Shown: positions 24,301 through 37,300, numbered from the stretch's first letter. The stretch is 64,000 nt of DNA from Pseudocercospora fijiensis CIRAD86 (GCF_000340215.1 NW_006921536.1:2829016-2893015); one strand, 5' to 3'. Notes: a model not told the origin generated them from the sequence alone. Translations and numbers: made by a program.

Positions 24301-25241
24301 AGGGATTTAGCTAAGTCCGCGACATCCTAAGAGTACTTAATAACCGTAGGAGTTACGGTCTTAGGACTACTTTGCGATTTAGGAAGGAACTTAGGTCCCT
24401 TGCTTACTAAGGCTTCTTTCCTAACCTACGTTAGGTTATTCCGGTCTTCGCCGTAGATAAACTTCCTCGCATCGGCTATACTATTAATATCGGCCTTAAT
24501 ATATACTAGGACCTCTTTGTACTTCCTAAAGCTCTTAGGATCGGCCTCGCTAAGCTTATAGCGACGGAAGATACGCTAAGCTATAGGCTACGGCAACCCT
24601 TAGAGGAGCAGCCTCGTTCTCTAAGAGTTTTCGAGGTTACTCTATTCGATGCTATCCGCTAACTCGACAAACTCGCGGATATACCCCTTTAGGTCGTTAT
24701 CCTTAGTGCGCCTTACTAAGTAGAGGGACTCGAGCTACGTACGACTGCCTTTAATACGACGGCTATCGCGCTCCCGATACTCCCTTATAAAGGCTATCTT
24801 AAAGGTCTCCTAGTTAGCATTAGACTTGTCGTCCTTTTCTAGGTAGCTAACTAGGGTTTTAAGGGTTCGGTAAAGCTTAGAGGAGGTAGTCCTCGTAAAG
24901 GACCGAATCTTGTACTAGTCGGATTCTCTATCGAGCTCGTAATTAACTAAGCCTTCCTTAAAGCGCTTAATATGTACTATAGCGTTCTACCCTTCGAATA
25001 AGGGATTTGCACTACTCCCTAGTTCTAGCGGGCGACGCTTACTCTAACGGAGAAGCTTAGTTTGCTTCTCTATTATCTTTATAAGGACAGTATAGAGCGC
25101 CTCTAGCGTAAAGGGCGTAGGAGGTTCGCTTATATTAACTAGTCGCCGCCTAATTTCTTCGTTAATAGGATTAGGGGCGTTTTCGGATTTAGAAGATTCC
25201 GCTAATTCTTAATACTCGTTTTCGCTAGAGCTAGAGCTTAT
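18389..25241 (-). pseudogene. gag-pol of retrotransposon A2
   Basis: Minus strand. Gag begins at 25,241 with ATA in place of ATG, then a Ser run and SENEY. Protease near 22,640-22,830: NNSSELLIIS, where the first Asn is probably the former catalytic Asp, followed by TPIILGRLW. Reverse transcriptase about 20,900-21,900: FSGYD, TPLRLYR, and the box FLDD at 21,092-21,103. RNase H ends about 20,110-20,308 with a 66-residue open stretch containing YVPSKKHTRPDSLSRRP. Integrase about 18,600-19,800: zinc finger ending SCPKC, core with LSRWLEAYYFYKG and ILDNATNN. No chromodomain was seen; the tail is acidic (SNSNSEEELLD) and ends at a TAA at 18,389. A 100-N gap interrupts gag. Whether gag and pol are one ORF or two is not resolved. 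Confidence 0.9.
24128..24227. other. Assembly gap (100 N) inside A2 gag
   Basis: Exactly 100 N, a conventional gap size. The collinear stretch in A1 (about 5,670-5,778) is about 109 bp long, so the true missing length is probably close to that. Translations across the gap are artefacts. Confidence 0.98.
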
Positions 25242-26059
25242 CCGATTGTTGTAAAATAGTTAAAATAGAATGCTATATAAAGTTGAAATAGAATACTATA
25301 TAAATGTGTTTTTAGTGTCTTTAGTTTGTTTAGTTTATTGTAATATTAATATACGAGAGAGTAGTATATTAGGCTGTTTCTCCTAGTGTTACCCCTAGGG
25401 TAGCATTAGGATTTAGCCTCTTAGGGGTCGCCTAACTACCTTTAGGAGCTTAGTTTAGTAAATTTCGGACAAAAGCCGCTCGGAGAGAGAGACTGCAATC
25501 TCTGTTTATACCTAGATCCTAGAAACTAGCTCGTATCTCCTTTAGCTAGGCAGGGGGGCGGTAGCCTTCTTTTCCTAGTAGAAGGCTAAGTACTGTCTAA
25601 GCGAGGCTACGGATCTAGGAAAGCCCTATCCGATTAATAGGGGACTCCCCGGCTATCCGGCCTACAATCCGTATTTGCTATTAATTAATAGTCTTAGCAA
25701 ACTAAGCAAGGCCGATAGGTAATTAATCTATCTCCTCCTTAGGCGGGCGGTAGCTTATCTCGAGCAAGCGGTGCTAAATAGGTCTTCGACCCGGAGCCGA
25801 GTCCTTAGAAGCTAGCTATAGCTATAGACTAGGCCCTAAGCTATAACAGTCCTAAGGGTTTGCAGCTTTTCGGGTTAAAGCGATGCCCTCGTTAAGAGGT
25901 TTCTCTGCTTGTCGTAATAGCCCCTCGAGATACTTCTATATCGTCTATATCGTAGGCTCTTATCGTACCCTCGCTTCGGTTATAGCTATTCGTGCCTAGA
26001 GACTACCTTTAATATACCTAAACCTATTAGATATAAAGAGATAGCCCTACCTTCGGCTC
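25242..26059 (-). other. 5' leader of A2
   Basis: 818 bp between gag start and 5' LTR, collinear with A1 6,793-7,610. It contains the palindrome copy 25,382-25,410 and no ORF. Confidence 0.7.
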
Positions 26060-26342
26060 TAATAAAGGACGGAAACTAAAACTACTACTACTACCTATAG
26101 TAATAGTATAGGCTACCGAGGGTAACATAACCTATAGCAATATAGGCAGCTATGTTTAGTATAATAGGATAACAAGACGGTTGCTTAGGCTAATAACTAG
26201 AGCCCTATAACATAGGCATTATAGAAGTGTAATATAAACAATGTGCTGTGCGAGGTTAGTACTCTATCTATAATATAGAAGGAGGCCTCTTATATAGGCT
26301 TAAAACTCAGCCTAGGTGTGTAGGGCCGGTTACTAGCTAATA
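26060..26342 (-). repeat. LTR of element A (A2, 5' LTR)
   Basis: 283-bp partner of 13,996-14,278. Starts TAATAAAGGACGGAAACT and ends TTACTAGCTAATA. C coding sequence (RNase H) starts immediately to its right. Confidence 0.93.
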
Positions 26343-29315
26343 CCGGTATTCTATAGAGGCGTCCTAGGCGGTAGTATACCTTAAGCTTAGGGTACTAAGA
26401 GAGGTACTAACTAGCCCGTACTAGACGGAGGTTGAGCTTGTCCGTAGACGTAGTCGTCGCTAGGCTCGCTGCCGTCGTAATGCCTAGGGCCGTAATATAG
26501 TCGGAAAACATATATACCGGCTTACGTACCGCCTATAGGATTATTCGTACCTTCTATACTATCTAGACTAGTCCGCTAACCTTAAGCTCGGTAGCTAGGT
26601 ACCGCTTTTCTACGTCCGTAAGGGCTTTGCTAAGGTATATAATAACTTATACCTAATCTGCCGGGAAGCGTACGGCTTTGCTATTCTCGATAGTCGGCTC
26701 TAGATCTCTCTTAACGTAGTATACTACCGCTACGAATCCTCCTATATAGGCGTCTAGGTCGATATATATAGGGCGATTAGGGTCCGCGTAATAGGAGAAC
26801 TTAACATCGCGGTATATCTGCCTTAGGATATTAAAGGCCTTATACTCGGTTTCTAGTGCCTCGTCTACGTCGAAGGCTAGGGTCCTAGCTACGTAGCGCT
26901 TTCGCTTATTGCCCTTATTAGCTAGGCTAAAGCGTAAGAGCTCTTTCTTACGGTTCTTAAATAGTATCGTAATCGTAGAGTAGTATAGAATATGCTGTCG
27001 TTGCTATCTAGTAAGTCCTAAATAAAATTTAATGTCCTTTAGCGTAGTAGGGAATTTCAAGTCTAGAATAGCCTAGACCTTTTCCTTATAAGTAGTATAT
27101 CCTAGCCCTAATACTCGTTAGCCTAAAAGCTTCGTAGATAGATATACGAGGAACGACTTATAAGGTGCGATACTGATTTTCTTGCCTGCTAGGCACTCGA
27201 AAACGGCGTCTAGATACTTTAGGCACTCTTCGAAAGTACGGGAATAGATAATAATATCGTCGATGTAAGTACGGTAGTAGGATTTATATCGCTTAAGGAT
27301 CTTGTCGAGCTAGCGCTAGATATGTTATACACTGTTTAAGAATCCTATAATAGCTATATATATCTGTTCCTAGCCGCGGTAACTATTAATTGCAAATTTG
27401 CTACGGTCCTTCTCGGCTACGGCCTATTAGTAGAAGAAGGCAACGGCGTCTACTGTCGTAATATACGTAGAGCCGCGTAATACCTTAATAATGTCTTCCT
27501 ATCTAGGGAGTAGATAAGAATCCTTAACTACAATCTTGTTTAGGCCTCTAATATCTACGACTACGCGTCCTTTGCGGACTAGCTTGCTATCTACTATCGT
27601 CGTTTTCTAGACTACGAAGACTAGGAACCCGAATTAGGTAGGCTTAGTCGTAAAGGACATCTTTCCTTAGGCGTATAGTAGGTCGAACGTCTTGTTTACG
27701 ACTTCTTTATCGGGGGCGTAGAGTAGGTACGCTACTATAGGAACTTTATCGTTCTCGTAGCCTAGCTTTAGCGTAACTTCTAGGTAGTCGGACTTAGGAA
27801 TGTCTATAGTAGTGCCCTTGTCCTTCTATAGCTCCTCGTGCTTCTTTACTATAGCCTCGATACGTTATACCTAGTCTTCGGTACTATAGGCCGTTACGCT
27901 ATTAAAAAGTTGCTTCTCCTTAGTAGGGTTCGGTATATCCGGTAGCGGAAGGCCGGCTGCGCCGTAATCTTTAGGCGCGATATAGTAGCAACCGTAGTAG
28001 TTATACTCGCGTATATACCCTATCTTTATATATCGTAGTAGAGTTTGTAGCCGATCCGTATCGTTACGGACCTATACGAAATTTATAGCAGCGTCTACTA
28101 CTACGGCGTAGATAGTTAGGGCCTTGTTCTTAAGCTCCTAGTTTTGCGGGTAGAAGGCTACGTCTCGGTCTATAGGAAGGTCTATTCTAAACTAGACAGG
28201 CACCGAAGTTACCGCCTACGGCGCTAGAACGACGTTCTCCTCGCCGGAGTATATAATCGTACAGAACTTAACCTAATCTTTGCGGCCTACTAGTAGGGGA
28301 ATCTTCGCCTTTTTATAGGAATTAATCGTTGCTATGCGGTATAGTATATCAATCTTAATGCCTTCCGGGCCGATAATGTCTATTACTATAAGAAACTTAG
28401 CGCTAAGCTCCTTAACGATATATACCTTATAACGTATATAGGCGATAACCTTAGAGCCCTTAACGATTCCCGGTACCTAAAAGTCGAGATCTACGTACTC
28501 GCTAATGTCCGTAGATCCTACGCCTTTAACCTTTAGTAGAGCTACTAGACGCTTGCGCTCGATGTCCGGGCGTATCTAGCGTAGGAAGGCCTCGTCGATA
28601 AGTAATACTATAGCGCCTATATCTAAGTAGACCGCGTACTCGGTACCGTCCTTCTATAGGCGTACGACTATACGCAGATAATAATAGCCTTAAAACGCGT
28701 ATCCTCCTTTAATCTTTAGCAATATAGCGGACTTAATAAGCCTAGCGTCCTCCTCTATACTATCCCTATTAGGCGTTAGCTCCGTAGCGTACTTAGTACG
28801 CCTATAGTCCTATAAGAGATTGTTGCTATCGAATTTCGCACTGCAATTTAAGTATAAGAACTTTAAAGGCCGTATCGTAGCGAAGGGTTCTATAGCCGGG
28901 GGAAGGTGCTTACCGATATATAGGAAGAAGGGCGATAGTAGCGGAACTTCGCTATAGTATACTAATACGGAGTCCTATAAAGAGGCGTTATTATCTACGT
29001 CGTCTAATCCCTAGTAGATGTCTACCTAGTCGTTAAAATATATTAGTACGGAGTGCGGGCTTACTAGCCTCGCGGAGTAGCGTAAGCTTAATCGCGGGCA
29101 TAAGTATAAACTCGGGTATAGGATAGGGGTAGGATCTTCGCCCTAAGGCTCTAGTTCCTACTTATTAGCGTAATAGTTGCGCGGGGCATTATTATCTTAA
29201 CGGCCGCGTTGTTACTAACCCTAGGTATCGCGTACGTCCTTTCGCGTACCCCTATCTTATCGTCGTCTACGATTAGCGTTCCCTTTGCTACCGCGCGCTT
29301 CGTAGCCCCGATTAT
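26343..29315 (-). pseudogene. Element C segment 2: gag C terminus, protease, reverse transcriptase, RNase H
   Basis: Middle piece of element C, between A2 and E. On the minus strand it starts with the Arg-rich gag C terminus (NRGYEARGSKGNANRRRR), then a retropepsin-like DIGAIVLLID near 28,600. The reverse transcriptase has VVDIRGLNKIVVKDSY, VDAVAFFYQQ and the catalytic TYIDDIIIYS at 27,256-27,267. RNase H has ADPNRPIYIDLDA and ends SQYPKLKVYYRLGRLYRIP at the A2 junction. The order and motifs are those of Ty3/gypsy pol. The reading frame continues into 53,713 on one side (across E) and into 13,995 on the other (across A2). Gln/Trp codons are frequently TAA/TAG. Confidence 0.9.
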
Positions 29316-29505
29316 TGTTGCTAGGCACACGGTTATAGTACGAAGGTATCGTAACGGTTATGTAGTGCAAAAGTTAATAATTCTCTAAGGTGCTACGAGG
29401 CAAGCTATCTATATAATAGTCCTACTATTAGTAGCAATAGCGACCGCAGCGGTCGATAGTAACCGCTGCCTACTATCGTACATACAATAGTGTTATATCG
29501 TAACA
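29316..29505 (-). repeat. LTR of element E (3' LTR)
   Basis: 190 bp, starts TGTTGCTAGGCACACGG and ends ATATCGTAACA. Near-identical to 53,518-53,707, with differences of the C/T and G/A kind. It keeps more CA/TG than its surroundings. Confidence 0.9.
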
Positions 29506-29698
29506 GCCTCCCTCCCTATAAAAAAGGTCGGCACTGTCTATAGTATCCTAAAACAAAGGTCCTTAGCAGGCCGCACCGTAGGAAGGTTTAAGGCAAAAAG
29601 AGCGTAATAGCGTCGTATAAAGGCTAAACCTAAACAGTATACTAGAACAGTAATGCTAGGTGCAGAATCGTGTCTCTCTAGTAATAACTGCGTCGGTT
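29506..29698. other. 3' non-coding region of element E
   Basis: Stretch between the likely end of the extra ORF and the 3' LTR. On the minus strand a purine run (AGGGAGGGAGG) abuts the LTR at 29,506-29,516 and is a good polypurine-tract candidate. Confidence 0.55.
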
Positions 29699-32600
29699 TT
29701 ATACTTGCTTGTTACGATAGTTACGAAGGGCGTCGCGTAAGCTAGTCGGTATAGTCTAAACCGCCTTTAGCTGCGGCTAAGGCGTAACGGTCTTTATAGT
29801 CTTATTATCGGACAGCGAGGTATTAACTACGTCCGCTATAGTAGCAGCGCGGTCTAACTAATCGATAGGGATGTTAGGGAAGTCGGCACCTAGTAATAGC
29901 AGCGTGTCGGCGTCGCGTATAGTACCGTATAGCTTAAAGTAGTCGGCTATCTATGCGTTAAGCTTAGCGATCTCATCCTCGGTAGCATTGCCTTATACGC
30001 CGCCGAGTAGCTTAAAAGCGTCCTCGTTAATTAGGTATAGTATAGGGATTGCCTATTGCGGCGCGACGCGTAAGAAATCGTAGTGCAGATAGGTTAGCGA
30101 TAGCGTAAGCGACTCCTTTAAGACCGTAGCGGAAAGACGATACTACTAGGCTATCTAGCGCTTAGTTACTTCGCGGATCTATACCTTAGCTAGCATCTGT
30201 TAAAGCTAGTATACCTCGGTTGCTACTAACTCGGACTAGCGCATATAGTAGAGAGCTTATAAGTTAAGCGTACGCACACTAATTGCCGTCGCATTATATT
30301 AGTATTATCCGTAGGCGCCTATAGTGTTTTCCTATAGGGCGGGCAAAGGTAGCAAGCGTATCGGAAGCGCTAGGAGCTTATACTATAGCTACGTAACCGT
30401 ATTGTTAGGCGGTAGTAGCTAAGCCGTAGCTAGAGCCTTCGTAGGTATAGAGAATAGGTTAGACGGTAGCGGCATCTTCGACGATAGGCGAGGCGCTAAG
30501 AACGGGCTAGCGGTTAGCTTCTAGCGAGTGTTTAACTTAGTCGATAGTAATACGCGCGAGGAGTTTAGCTAGATCGCCTTAGTTAGCGGGGCAACGGCCG
30601 GAGGTTGCGGCTTAGCCCGAGTCGCGAGCTTAGGAGGGAAGATTTTACTAAAGAGGTGCGCGTTAGTAAGGTCGGTCTCGTCTAGCGAGTAGTCGGGTAA
30701 CGGCACTAGGAATACGCCTATAGGATCCTAAGTATAGTCGATGTTATACTACTAGTAATTCTTATTCGTTACTATCTTATCGTACTTGAAAATAGTATTA
30801 CCCTATATAATACGCTCCTAGACGCCTAAAGGATCGAAGACTAGATCGGTAGAGACCGTTTTCGGCAAATTGTAGAACTATAGCGTTAGCGCGGGCTCTA
30901 GTCTATTAGGGATAGCGCCGTCCTTAAGCGTCTAGATATAGGCGATAAAGGTAGATAAGGCGTATACTAGATCGATCTAAGTTAGCTAGCAGACTAGGCT
31001 AAAGTCTACTAGGCATTAACGGTTAAGGAGTAGTAGAGGTATGCCTTTGCCCTTATTAGCGGCATAGGTACCGTTCTAGTATCGACCGCTACCTATAAGC
31101 TAAGCGTACTATTCCGTACGCGACGCATTAGTAGCCTTCGTATCCGTAAGCGCCTTATTAGTATAGAGGGCGGATATATAGCCCTTACCGCGAAGCGTAT
31201 AGGCGTTACGGACCGTAACATACCGCTAGGTATAAGCGACGACGTCCTAGGTAATAGCTAGGCGACCTAGGTTACGACGGTATAGGTAGGGCAGACTACT
31301 AGAATTAAAGGACGACTCGTACTACTTATAGAGCTATATAGCCGACTAGGCACTAAGTTCTATACCGATTAGTAGCAGCTAAACTGTATAGTCCTTAAGC
31401 TAGGAGTCTAGTAGAGGCAGGCGCACTATCGAGAGTCGTCCGGTAGCTACTATCTATAAGAATTGGACTTCGCCGTAGGTAGTTAGGTCGATCTTATAAT
31501 ACTTCGTCGCTCCGACGTATTTGCTAATAGGTCGCTTGCCCGTCTTTAGGTATTCCTTACCGTAGTTATAGTAGGATACGTCCTTACCGTTCTCGCTACG
31601 CTTATATAGGACCGGGTAACCGCCTACTATAATGCTATCGCGATGTTCTTTTAAGACGAAGCGGTAGAACTACTTTTATACGAGGTCGACCGTCTATAGG
31701 AAGTGTAAGATAGCGCGTACTATAAGACCGACGGCTCTATTGCGGATTAGAGACGGTACTAGCTAGAATCGTAGGTCGCCGGTATAGGTGCTTAAGCTAA
31801 GGAAGTTCTCGCGTAAGCGGGTAATGTTTGCTAGGAGTCGGTACTATAACTTCGCGTAGTAGAAGGTAATAGTTAGTAGAAAATTCGTATCGAGGTTAGC
31901 TAGGTTAGGAAGCTCCTTTAATTCGCCCGCAGTTGTAAGCGCTACGTACTCGCTAAAGCGTATCGCGTAAATCTCCTACTACGTATCGTAACCGTCCGAG
32001 TAGAGGTCGGTCCTAAAGATAGAGTATTTACGGGCGTAATCGTCGTTTACGATTTAGAAGGAGCATAGTTGCGTAAAGAGTAGGTTTTCAAAATCGGTAA
32101 CTAGCTTGCCTATATACTAATACAATTCGCGTAGAATCTAGAAGCGCCGATCGCCCGCGGTAAGGTATAGATAGTATAGGTAATGCTAAAGCCTTACTAG
32201 ATAGTATTCGACGAGTCGCTTATATAGGCGTAGGCGAAAGAGGTTAGGCAGTCGACCGTCTACGTCCTCGGCGTATACGTTACGTACGAGTTTCGCGGCC
32301 TAGATAAAGCGTATATCTTTAGCCCTATTGCGCTCTATAGGATTAGCGGCGATTAGTATATCGACTTTCTTATTATAGTCCTCGTATTCTACGTACTACC
32401 GGATTGCCGCTTGTTCGGGTGTCTCGTTAGTACGAAGAAGACGCTTATTAATCAAAGTCTGTCGTATACGCTACCCTCGGAGCCGCCGTCGCTCGAACTA
32501 GAGTTCTTTAGGGGAAGGGTCTAGGTATTCTTCGTATACCGACTCGATCGGAGTAGTAAGCAGCTTAGGGGGAGCTAGTACGGGCGCTTGCGGCGAGCCG

Positions 32601-34300
32601 TTACTCGGCGCCTACGTTAGAGAGGCTAGTACCTATAATAGCGGTAAATTAGGAAGGGTATACGCTAGTAAAGATAGTAATTTTAGCGAAGCCGGTCGGT
32701 TTGCGGGTGTTATTAATAGTAGTACCGATTCTAAAGCCGAAGGCGTATAAAGAGGCTGCGCGCTAACGGGATTAGTTAGGCCGCTTTCCGTACCGTTAAC
32801 CGGGCTACTAGACGCGTCGGCCGCGGCGTTACGGTAGAGGGCAAAGAAGCTAGGCACGGCGTCTTGTAGCTTCTCGGCCTCCGGAATTCTAACCTCTAAC
32901 GCTATGCCCTTCTAAACAAACTCCTATTCGCCTAAATAGTACGGCGGAGGGTCGCCGTTATTAATAAAATAGTCGGCTATAGCCTTATAGAGTACTCTAC
33001 CTATCTATCGGCCCTCGCCTAGTAATACCTTCGCTAATTCTATTAACTATTTCTTCTTCGTAGTAAGCGCTATAACCGCCTATATAAACGACTTCCTATC
33101 GAAAACGTAGTCTAGATTAACCGCCGCGATAACCGCCGGTACGTAATATTTTAGAAATAAAAACCGTCTAATATCGGAGAGCGGATAGTCTAGATTCGGA
33201 AGCACTATCGATAGGTTAGCGATAGTCTAACGCTACGCCGTGCTAAACTTACTGCCCGGCGTTCCCTACGATTACGGCCGAGCTATTATATCGAGCGATT
33301 CCTAATCGGACTCGTCTACCTTATCCGCCGGGGGCAACGGTACTAATCTTACTATTAGCGTCCCGTTAATGCGACTACGACCTAGGAACAACGGTACGCG
33401 TCGTTGTAATAGTTGTCGGCCGGCGTCCGTTAATACGTAGTATAGCTCTATATCGGATCCGTCCTCGGTAAATATTAGGAAAGGCTGTATATACCTATCC
33501 TCGGCGGCATAGCTTAAGACCGTCTAAACCTCGCTAGTGCTTAAGCTACCGTCGGTAGAAATAAGCTATAGCGCCCTACGAAAGATCTATCGGATATTGC
33601 CTTCTACCGTAGCGAGAATTATAAAGCCTTCTAGCGTCTACGTTAGGTTAGTACCGTTTTCCTCTAGCCGCGGTTGTTATAGGTCGAGCGCGGCATTATC
33701 TATCTCCCTACGATACTCGCCGATCTAATCCGCTATCGTATCTCCTTTACCTACCGAATCCCTTATCGAGTTCTATATATTCTCTATCTTAGGCGTAGCC
33801 GTACGTATCTCGACCGTAGCGCCGGGCGCTATATCCCTTCCGTTCGTTATATTCTTAAGCTTATCCGCGAGCGTAGAACCCTCGATCGAAGGGTCTACGG
33901 CTACCTCCTCTCTACTCGATATATCCTTAGGCCTAACCGCGATTATAGGAATCTCGATCGTAGTATCTAAAGCTATATCCTCTCTACTCGTTATATCCTC
34001 CGGCTCCGGCGCGGCTATACGATTCTCGACCGTTTCGTCTAATACCGTATCTTCCTTACCCTTTAGGTCCTCTAGCTTAGGCGCGGCCGTATAATTCTCG
34101 ACCGTAGTATCTAATACTACCTTCTTATTGCTTGCCTTACTCTCTAGCTTAGGCGTAGGCGTTAAGCCGGTAACAAACAAGGACTGTCCGGCCGATCCTA
34201 GACCGTCTAATAGTAGCGGTTCCCTACGAGGAGCGTTACTCTTACTATTCCCTATCGCGGTATCCTAAGAGTCTCGATCCTCGCTTCTACGATATTCCTT
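29699..34300 (-). pseudogene. Extra ORF of element E, unknown protein with tandem modules
   Basis: A minus-strand frame of roughly 1,500 codons follows the chromodomain and runs to a TAA near 29,699, broken only by RIP-type stops. I do not recognise it. The N-terminal part keeps a 135-residue open stretch (33,773-34,180) made of about five modules of 24 residues (VLDTTVENYTAAPKLEDLKG type). A Pro/Ser/Ala-rich piece (32,633-32,857) is also open. The middle is rich in Tyr, Leu and Arg (VEYYLVRLWHYLYYLY near 32,200; SFNSSSLPYLYRRNLGR near 31,290). The C-terminal third contains FSKIFPPKLATRAKPQPP. No signal peptide or clear catalytic motif was seen. It occupies the env-like slot. The start is uncertain (34,200-34,700). 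Confidence 0.58.
33773..34180 (-). repeat. 24-residue tandem modules in the E extra ORF
   Basis: The minus frame codes about five imperfect units of 24 residues, each containing (V/I)-A/L-D-x-T-(V/I)-E followed by A-x-x-P-K-x-(E/K)-(D/N)-I and an acidic end. It is the longest stop-free piece of the ORF, because it has few Gln or Trp codons to lose. Confidence 0.8.
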
Positions 34301-37300
34301 AGCTATCGCTCCTTAGAGGAGGTCGAACGTGTCGGCCTTACGGTATAGGCGAGACGCGCGTTATAAATCTAACTCGGATAATATAACGTTTAAGCGCTTA
34401 TATCGCGATCGGTGCTATAGAAATTTTTGCTAAAAAGCTACTACTTTACGATCCCCGCGGCGGACGCGGTTCTCGCGCTTAAGGTCCGTTTCTATTCGTC
34501 GTCGGTAATTAATAGAAAGCTCTCTTATCGTAGGATGCCGGAAAGATCGATACTAAATAAGGAATAGCCCGCGCCTACGTATAACGGTTGCCTAAGTAAC
34601 GTAGTTACGATAACGATATAAGGGCACGCCTAGGCGGATTACGACTCCGAAGAAGGAGTCGCGCCGCGGAGTTATATCGATTTACGACGAACCGCGAGGG
34701 ATTGCCCGGCCTCGCCTTTGTCGGCGGAGCTAGCAACCTCTAAAAAAGGCTAGCGAGCTCTCGTCCGCTTTACTACCCTATAGAGGGTATAGGATAGCGG
34801 CGCCTCCTCTAAAGGATATACGTTATCGTAGATTTTATATAGATCGTCCGCGCCTATTAAGTCGTCGATATTATACTATACATTATAGGCGCTCCTATAC
34901 CCTTTCTACTTTACTAGGTATTAGAGAACGGGCTAGCCTCTTCGGACGACGGTCCGTCGCCCGAGAAAGCGCTCGATTTCGTAAGAATCGCCCTCGTCGC
35001 TAGAACCTAGACTATTCTTAGCTGCGACGGGTAGGGGCTCGTAATTAACAGTTCTCTTAAAAGGATCTAGGTCTTTAGGGGCTTTTTCTAACTACGAAAC
35101 CGATATTACTAGATAGATACGTATTAATAGTAGCAACTCGAGATAGTAGGCTAGTCGTCCGACCTTCTTAAGAACCGTAAAAGGCCCTTTAAAACGGTAG
35201 CTAAACTTGTATAACTAACCTAGCACTTCGTAACTATAGTATAGGCGAAGTATAACACAGTTACCTAGCTTAAGGAATAGGGGCTTATACTTACTATTAT
35301 ACCGTTCTTTTATTTTTACGTTCGCCTAAGTAATCGCGTCCTAGACTTCCTTCTAGATACGGCTACGCGCTGCCGCCCTATTATATAGATAGTCGTATAG
35401 TACATCGAGCGAGTCGAGATTCGTCCTTACGCCCGTAGCAACCTCGTTCGGCGACTAACCGGTAGTCGCATTGCGGGAGTTGTTAAGCGTAGCCTATAGC
35501 TATAGGATAAACGTCGTCTAATCCTCGCTAGGGTAATCTGCTAACTAGTAACGAATCGCCGTCTCGACCGTTTAGTTAGTTCGCTCGGATTAACTATTAG
35601 TTTAAGGGTAGTAGGCCGTAGACGTAGCTAGCTTCGTACGTAGGCGCGAGAAAACGCCCTTAAAGAAGTCGCTTAGCTAGCGAGGATTACGATTAGCGAT
35701 AAGTACTACCGGCATACTTATATCTATTAAGCAAAGCCTATCGATTAGAGCGATGCCCTAGTTGTAAGCCTTCTAGTCCTCTTTACCTAGGACGACTGCT
35801 ACCCGCTTAGACGTCTTATAAGTAATCGTATATAGTGCATTAAATCTATCGGTCGTAACCGGTAGGGCGGTTACGAGATCTATCGTTATAGTATAGTATA
35901 GGCCCTCCGTATTCTAGATCGGGTAAAGTTCGCCGTAAGGAGCGTATCGGGGGATACGCAAAAGGAGATACTAGTAATAATAATCTAAATAGAGGCGAAG
36001 GTAGCGAGCGAGTCGATATATAAAGAAGGAAGCTTAAATGCGGTCGAAGACGCGCTAAAAGCCCTAGTAGCAACGGTTATCGTAAGCCTGCTCGAAGATC
36101 TCGCCTATTAAGGCTTAAGGGATATAGAGTCGCTCGCGCCCTAAAGATTAGTTACGGAAATACAAGAGGCCGTCCCTCTCGAAGAATCGAATGCCTAGCA
36201 GACTATTAAACTTATTACCTACGAATAGGTCCGGATTTTTGCTACCCTTATACCGAACTAGCGTTTTCGTTACCGAAGGTATATTAGCTCTCTCCGAATA
36301 GAGACGCTCTAAAGCATTCCGCGCCTACGCTTATCGAACTAGTCGTAAAACCCTAGACTAATGCTCGTCGTTATCGTACGCTCGGTTTAACTAACGTCGG
36401 AAATCCGGATCTAGCTCTACTAATATCGTATAGAAGCAGGCTACTTCCTCTAGATCGGCCGAAGAGGGCGTAGCGTCGGTATAGTAAGAGAGCGGGTCTA
36501 GGTTCTCCTCGTCCGGCGTTAACTTAGGCGACTCTATATCCCCTAGAAGTCGACTAAGGGCGTCTAGAACTAGGTATATCCGCCCTAGGCGGTAAACTAT
36601 ATCGACTCGATATTAGGAAAGGAACATCGATGCCCTTACTAATTTTAGGTTCTACTTACCTATATCGGTAGTCGTAGTTATCGACACCGAGTTAGTAAGA
36701 CCGACTACGGCATAGTAGTCTATAAAGATAGTCGTCGGCCTCGATAAAGTATATATTAAATAGCCTACCTTCTTTACTATCTATACGATTCCCGAGTATT
36801 CGAGCTCTATCGACTAATATCGTATCTCCGCCTAAGTTAGGCCTCGGCTTAAGAACAAAATAGGCTAAACCTTGTAATAAGGAAACAACTGCGCCTTTCC
36901 CTTAGATAGAATAGGGTCTAGGTCCCTATCGATATAGTAGAGCACCGCGCTATAGCTAAACTCTTTAGAGGAATCTATATTAGCGTATAAGCGACGGTTA
37001 GGGTCGAAATAGTATAGGAAGGAGGGCTCGTAGAACATCGATTGCAATAAGCGAAACGCTTTTACTAGCTCGTCGCGGTGCTAATCGTTCTTACCTAGCG
37101 TCGTAACGGCGACGTGCCGGCGACGACTATTACTAGTAACTAGCGCCCCTTTTAATAAGCGTATCTTCTCCGCCTATAGAGGCGCCGCTATCTGCGCGTA
37201 GTATAGGATGTGTTGCCGCAACTAGTTAGTTAGACCGAGATAATACTCTAGCTTCTATACGTTCTCCGGGAACTAAAGTAAGGTAATCGCTGCGATTTTC

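Larger units (their letters stand above)
13996..26342 (-). mobile_element. Retrotransposon A, copy A2 (12.35-kb Ty3/gypsy with an extra ORF)
   Basis: Complete element bounded by two 283-bp LTRs (13,996-14,278 and 26,060-26,342). The order on the minus strand is LTR, leader, gag, protease, reverse transcriptase, RNase H, integrase, a 1.2-kb spacer, a 922-codon extra ORF, and LTR. It interrupts the RNase H of element C exactly between codons for Pro and Asp of RIPDALSRL. No 5-bp target duplication is visible (left flank GCGTC, right flank CCGGT). Every ORF is closed by RIP-type stops. At 12.35 kb it is about twice the usual 5-7 kb of fungal gypsy elements, partly because of the extra ORF. Confidence 0.92.

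Noticed and set aside
29316..29505. Solo LTR inserted in C gag
   Set aside because: Its partner at 53,518-53,707, the 5-bp flanks ATTAT/ATTGT and the in-frame join of C across both show it is one end of full-length element E.
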